Source: Sphingosinicella microcystinivorans
GTDB taxonomy: Bacteria; Pseudomonadota; Alphaproteobacteria; Sphingomonadales; Sphingomonadaceae
Length of the DNA stretch: 64,000 bases
Direction of reading: 5' to 3'
Assembly: GCF_027941835.1 (NCBI RefSeq)
Contig: NZ_CP116005.1
Span: 1,937,501-2,001,500 of the forward strand
Shown: positions 63,055 through 64,000 of the stretch, piece after piece
Numbering within the stretch: position 1 is the first letter of the stretch
Layout: the number at the start of each line of letters is the position of its first letter
The notes under the pieces: model-generated
Told to the model about the DNA's origin: nothing
Seen by the model: only the letters and a program-made list of their open reading frames with translations
The model's database searches: none
Translations under genes and position numbers: made by a program

Positions 63055-64000
63055 TCAGAATGAGACCTTGATCGTCCCGCCCCAGGTACGCGGATCGCCG
63101 GGCAGGCCGGTGATCAGGCCGGTGCTGCCGGGGCCGACGAACAACTGGTCGATATAGTCCTTGTCGAACAGGTTGCGGACCCAGACATAGGCCTCGAACC
63201 CTTCGTCGGCGCGGAAACCGGCGCGCACGTTCGACAGCAAATAGCCCTTCACCCAAGTGTAGGCCGAAGGCGTCGCGTTCGACGAGAAGTTCGAACGATA
63301 GCTGCCGTCATAGCCGAGATAAAATTCGCCATCCCGGCCGAACAGCGATGAGGGTGCGTTGACCTCCGCGCCGAAGGAGAACGCCCATTTCGACACGCCC
63401 GGCAGGCGCTGGCCAGAAATGTCGCAGTTGGCGGGGCTGAGGCCACTCGGCGTTCCCGGCGGGCTCGGTGTCTGGCCCTCACCCACGGTCGTGCCGCCCG
63501 ACAACTCCGGCGCGCAGGGCGCATCGACGAACTTCACATATTTGGCGTCGGTATAGGCGCTGTTGAGATAGGCGTTGAACCGCTCGCTCGGACGGATCGA
63601 GAAATCGGCTTCGACGCCTTGGGTGCGGACCTTGCCGGCATTGGCGAGATAGCCGCGCAGCACGCCGAACTGACCGTTGTTCACATTGGCTTGATAGTCC
63701 TTGATGTCGGTGCGGAAGATCGACAGGTTGAACGTCGCCCTCCGGTCCCAGAACTCCGTCTTCAGGCCCGCTTCATAATGGTTGACCGATTCGGGCCTGA
63801 TCGTCTGTGCTCCGAGTGCGGGTTGGCCGGTCGAGTCGTTGGGCACGCCATTCTGGTTGATGCCGCCCGATTTGAAGGTCTTGGCATAGGTGGCATAGAC
63901 GAGGATGTCCGGCGTCACCTTGTAATTGGCGGTCAGGTCGTAGCTGAAATTCCAGTCGCTGAAGCTCGGCGCATATTCCTGCGGCCCGAAGACGTCGAGC
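63055..64000 (-). CDS. TonB-dependent outer-membrane receptor 5, N-terminus outside the window
   Basis: The C-terminal ~315 residues of a receptor whose frame runs off the window end. Beta-barrel repeats are clear: DWNFSYDLTANYKVTPDILVYATYAKTFKSGGINQNG, HYEAGLKTEFWDRRATFNLSIFRTDIKDYQ, KVRTQGVEADFSIRPSERFNAYLNSAYTDAKY and the last strand GDPRTWGGTIKVSF. The plug and signal peptide lie beyond 64000. Confidence 0.9.
   Translation of the reverse strand, partial: LDVFGPQEYAPSFSDWNFSYDLTANYKVTPDILVYATYAKTFKSGGINQNGVPNDSTGQPALGAQTIRPESVNHYEAGLKTEFWDRRATFNLSIFRTDIKDYQANVNNGQFGVLRGYLANAGKVRTQGVEADFSIRPSERFNAYLNSAYTDAKYVKFVDAPCAPELSGGTTVGEGQTPSPPGTPSGLSPANCDISGQRLPGVSKWAFSFGAEVNAPSSLFGRDGEFYLGYDGSYRSNFSSNATPSAYTWVKGYLLSNVRAGFRADEGFEAYVWVRNLFDKDYIDQLFVGPGSTGLITGLPGDPRTWGGTIKVSF

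Overview
The window looks like an accessory catabolic island from an alphaproteobacterium, most likely a sphingomonad (inference). The reasons are the high GC content, five TonB-dependent receptors of the large sphingomonad type (one cut by the window end), stacked acyl-CoA ligase and dehydrogenase genes, and an IS3-family element. No rRNA, tRNA, CRISPR array, replication or other housekeeping gene was seen.

Layout. (1) 1-3302: a small module with a class III aminotransferase (cut by the window start), a GntR/UTRA regulator and a family III CoA-transferase. Related GTAT-N6-ATAC sites lie upstream of all three. (2) 3405-4849: an IS3-family insertion sequence whose right end truncates an epoxide-hydrolase-like gene. 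(3) 4842-12199 (minus): an operon with that hydrolase, an unusual fusion of ferredoxin, ferredoxin reductase and a second flavoprotein monooxygenase domain, a small cytochrome c, a heme-motif beta-propeller protein and a Baeyer-Villiger-type monooxygenase. (4) 12614-24821 (plus): a paired acyl-CoA dehydrogenase, CoA ligase, TetR regulator, enoyl-CoA hydratase, secreted amidohydrolase, TonB receptor, SMP-30-type lactonase and a very GC-rich CoA ligase. Three near-identical palindromes (12261, 12576, 17361) tie blocks 3 and 4 into one probable TetR regulon. (5) 24890-36684: a second TetR, a TonB receptor, an acyl-CoA dehydrogenase, an SDR, then a 2-oxo-acid dehydrogenase whose E2 catalytic domain and lipoyl domain are separate genes, followed by a Rieske oxygenase, a Rieske ferredoxin and a CoA ligase. 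(6) 36888-46603: a TonB receptor joined to a cytochrome P450, SDRs, LysR and AraC regulators, a SnoaL-like protein, an MFS transporter and a peroxiredoxin-like protein. (7) 46737-64000: a sulfur block with a LysR regulator, sulfonate-type ABC transporter, cysteine-dioxygenase-like thiol dioxygenase, triple-rhodanese protein, two flavin-dependent monooxygenases, a TauD-type dioxygenase, aldo/keto reductase, small hydrolase, TonB receptor, TauE-type exporter, a membrane-anchored ATP-grasp protein and a partial TonB receptor.

How it fits together (inference). TonB receptors bring bulky hydrophobic substrates across the outer membrane. Oxygenases (P450, Rieske, Baeyer-Villiger, fused flavoprotein) open or activate rings. 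CoA ligases, acyl-CoA dehydrogenases, the hydratase, SDRs and the 2-oxo-acid dehydrogenase then shorten the products. The paired acyl-CoA dehydrogenases and the mix of oxygenases recall alicyclic, terpenoid or steroid-like substrates, but the actual substrate cannot be read from the sequence. The last block most likely frees sulfite or sulfide from organosulfur compounds and deals with the products.
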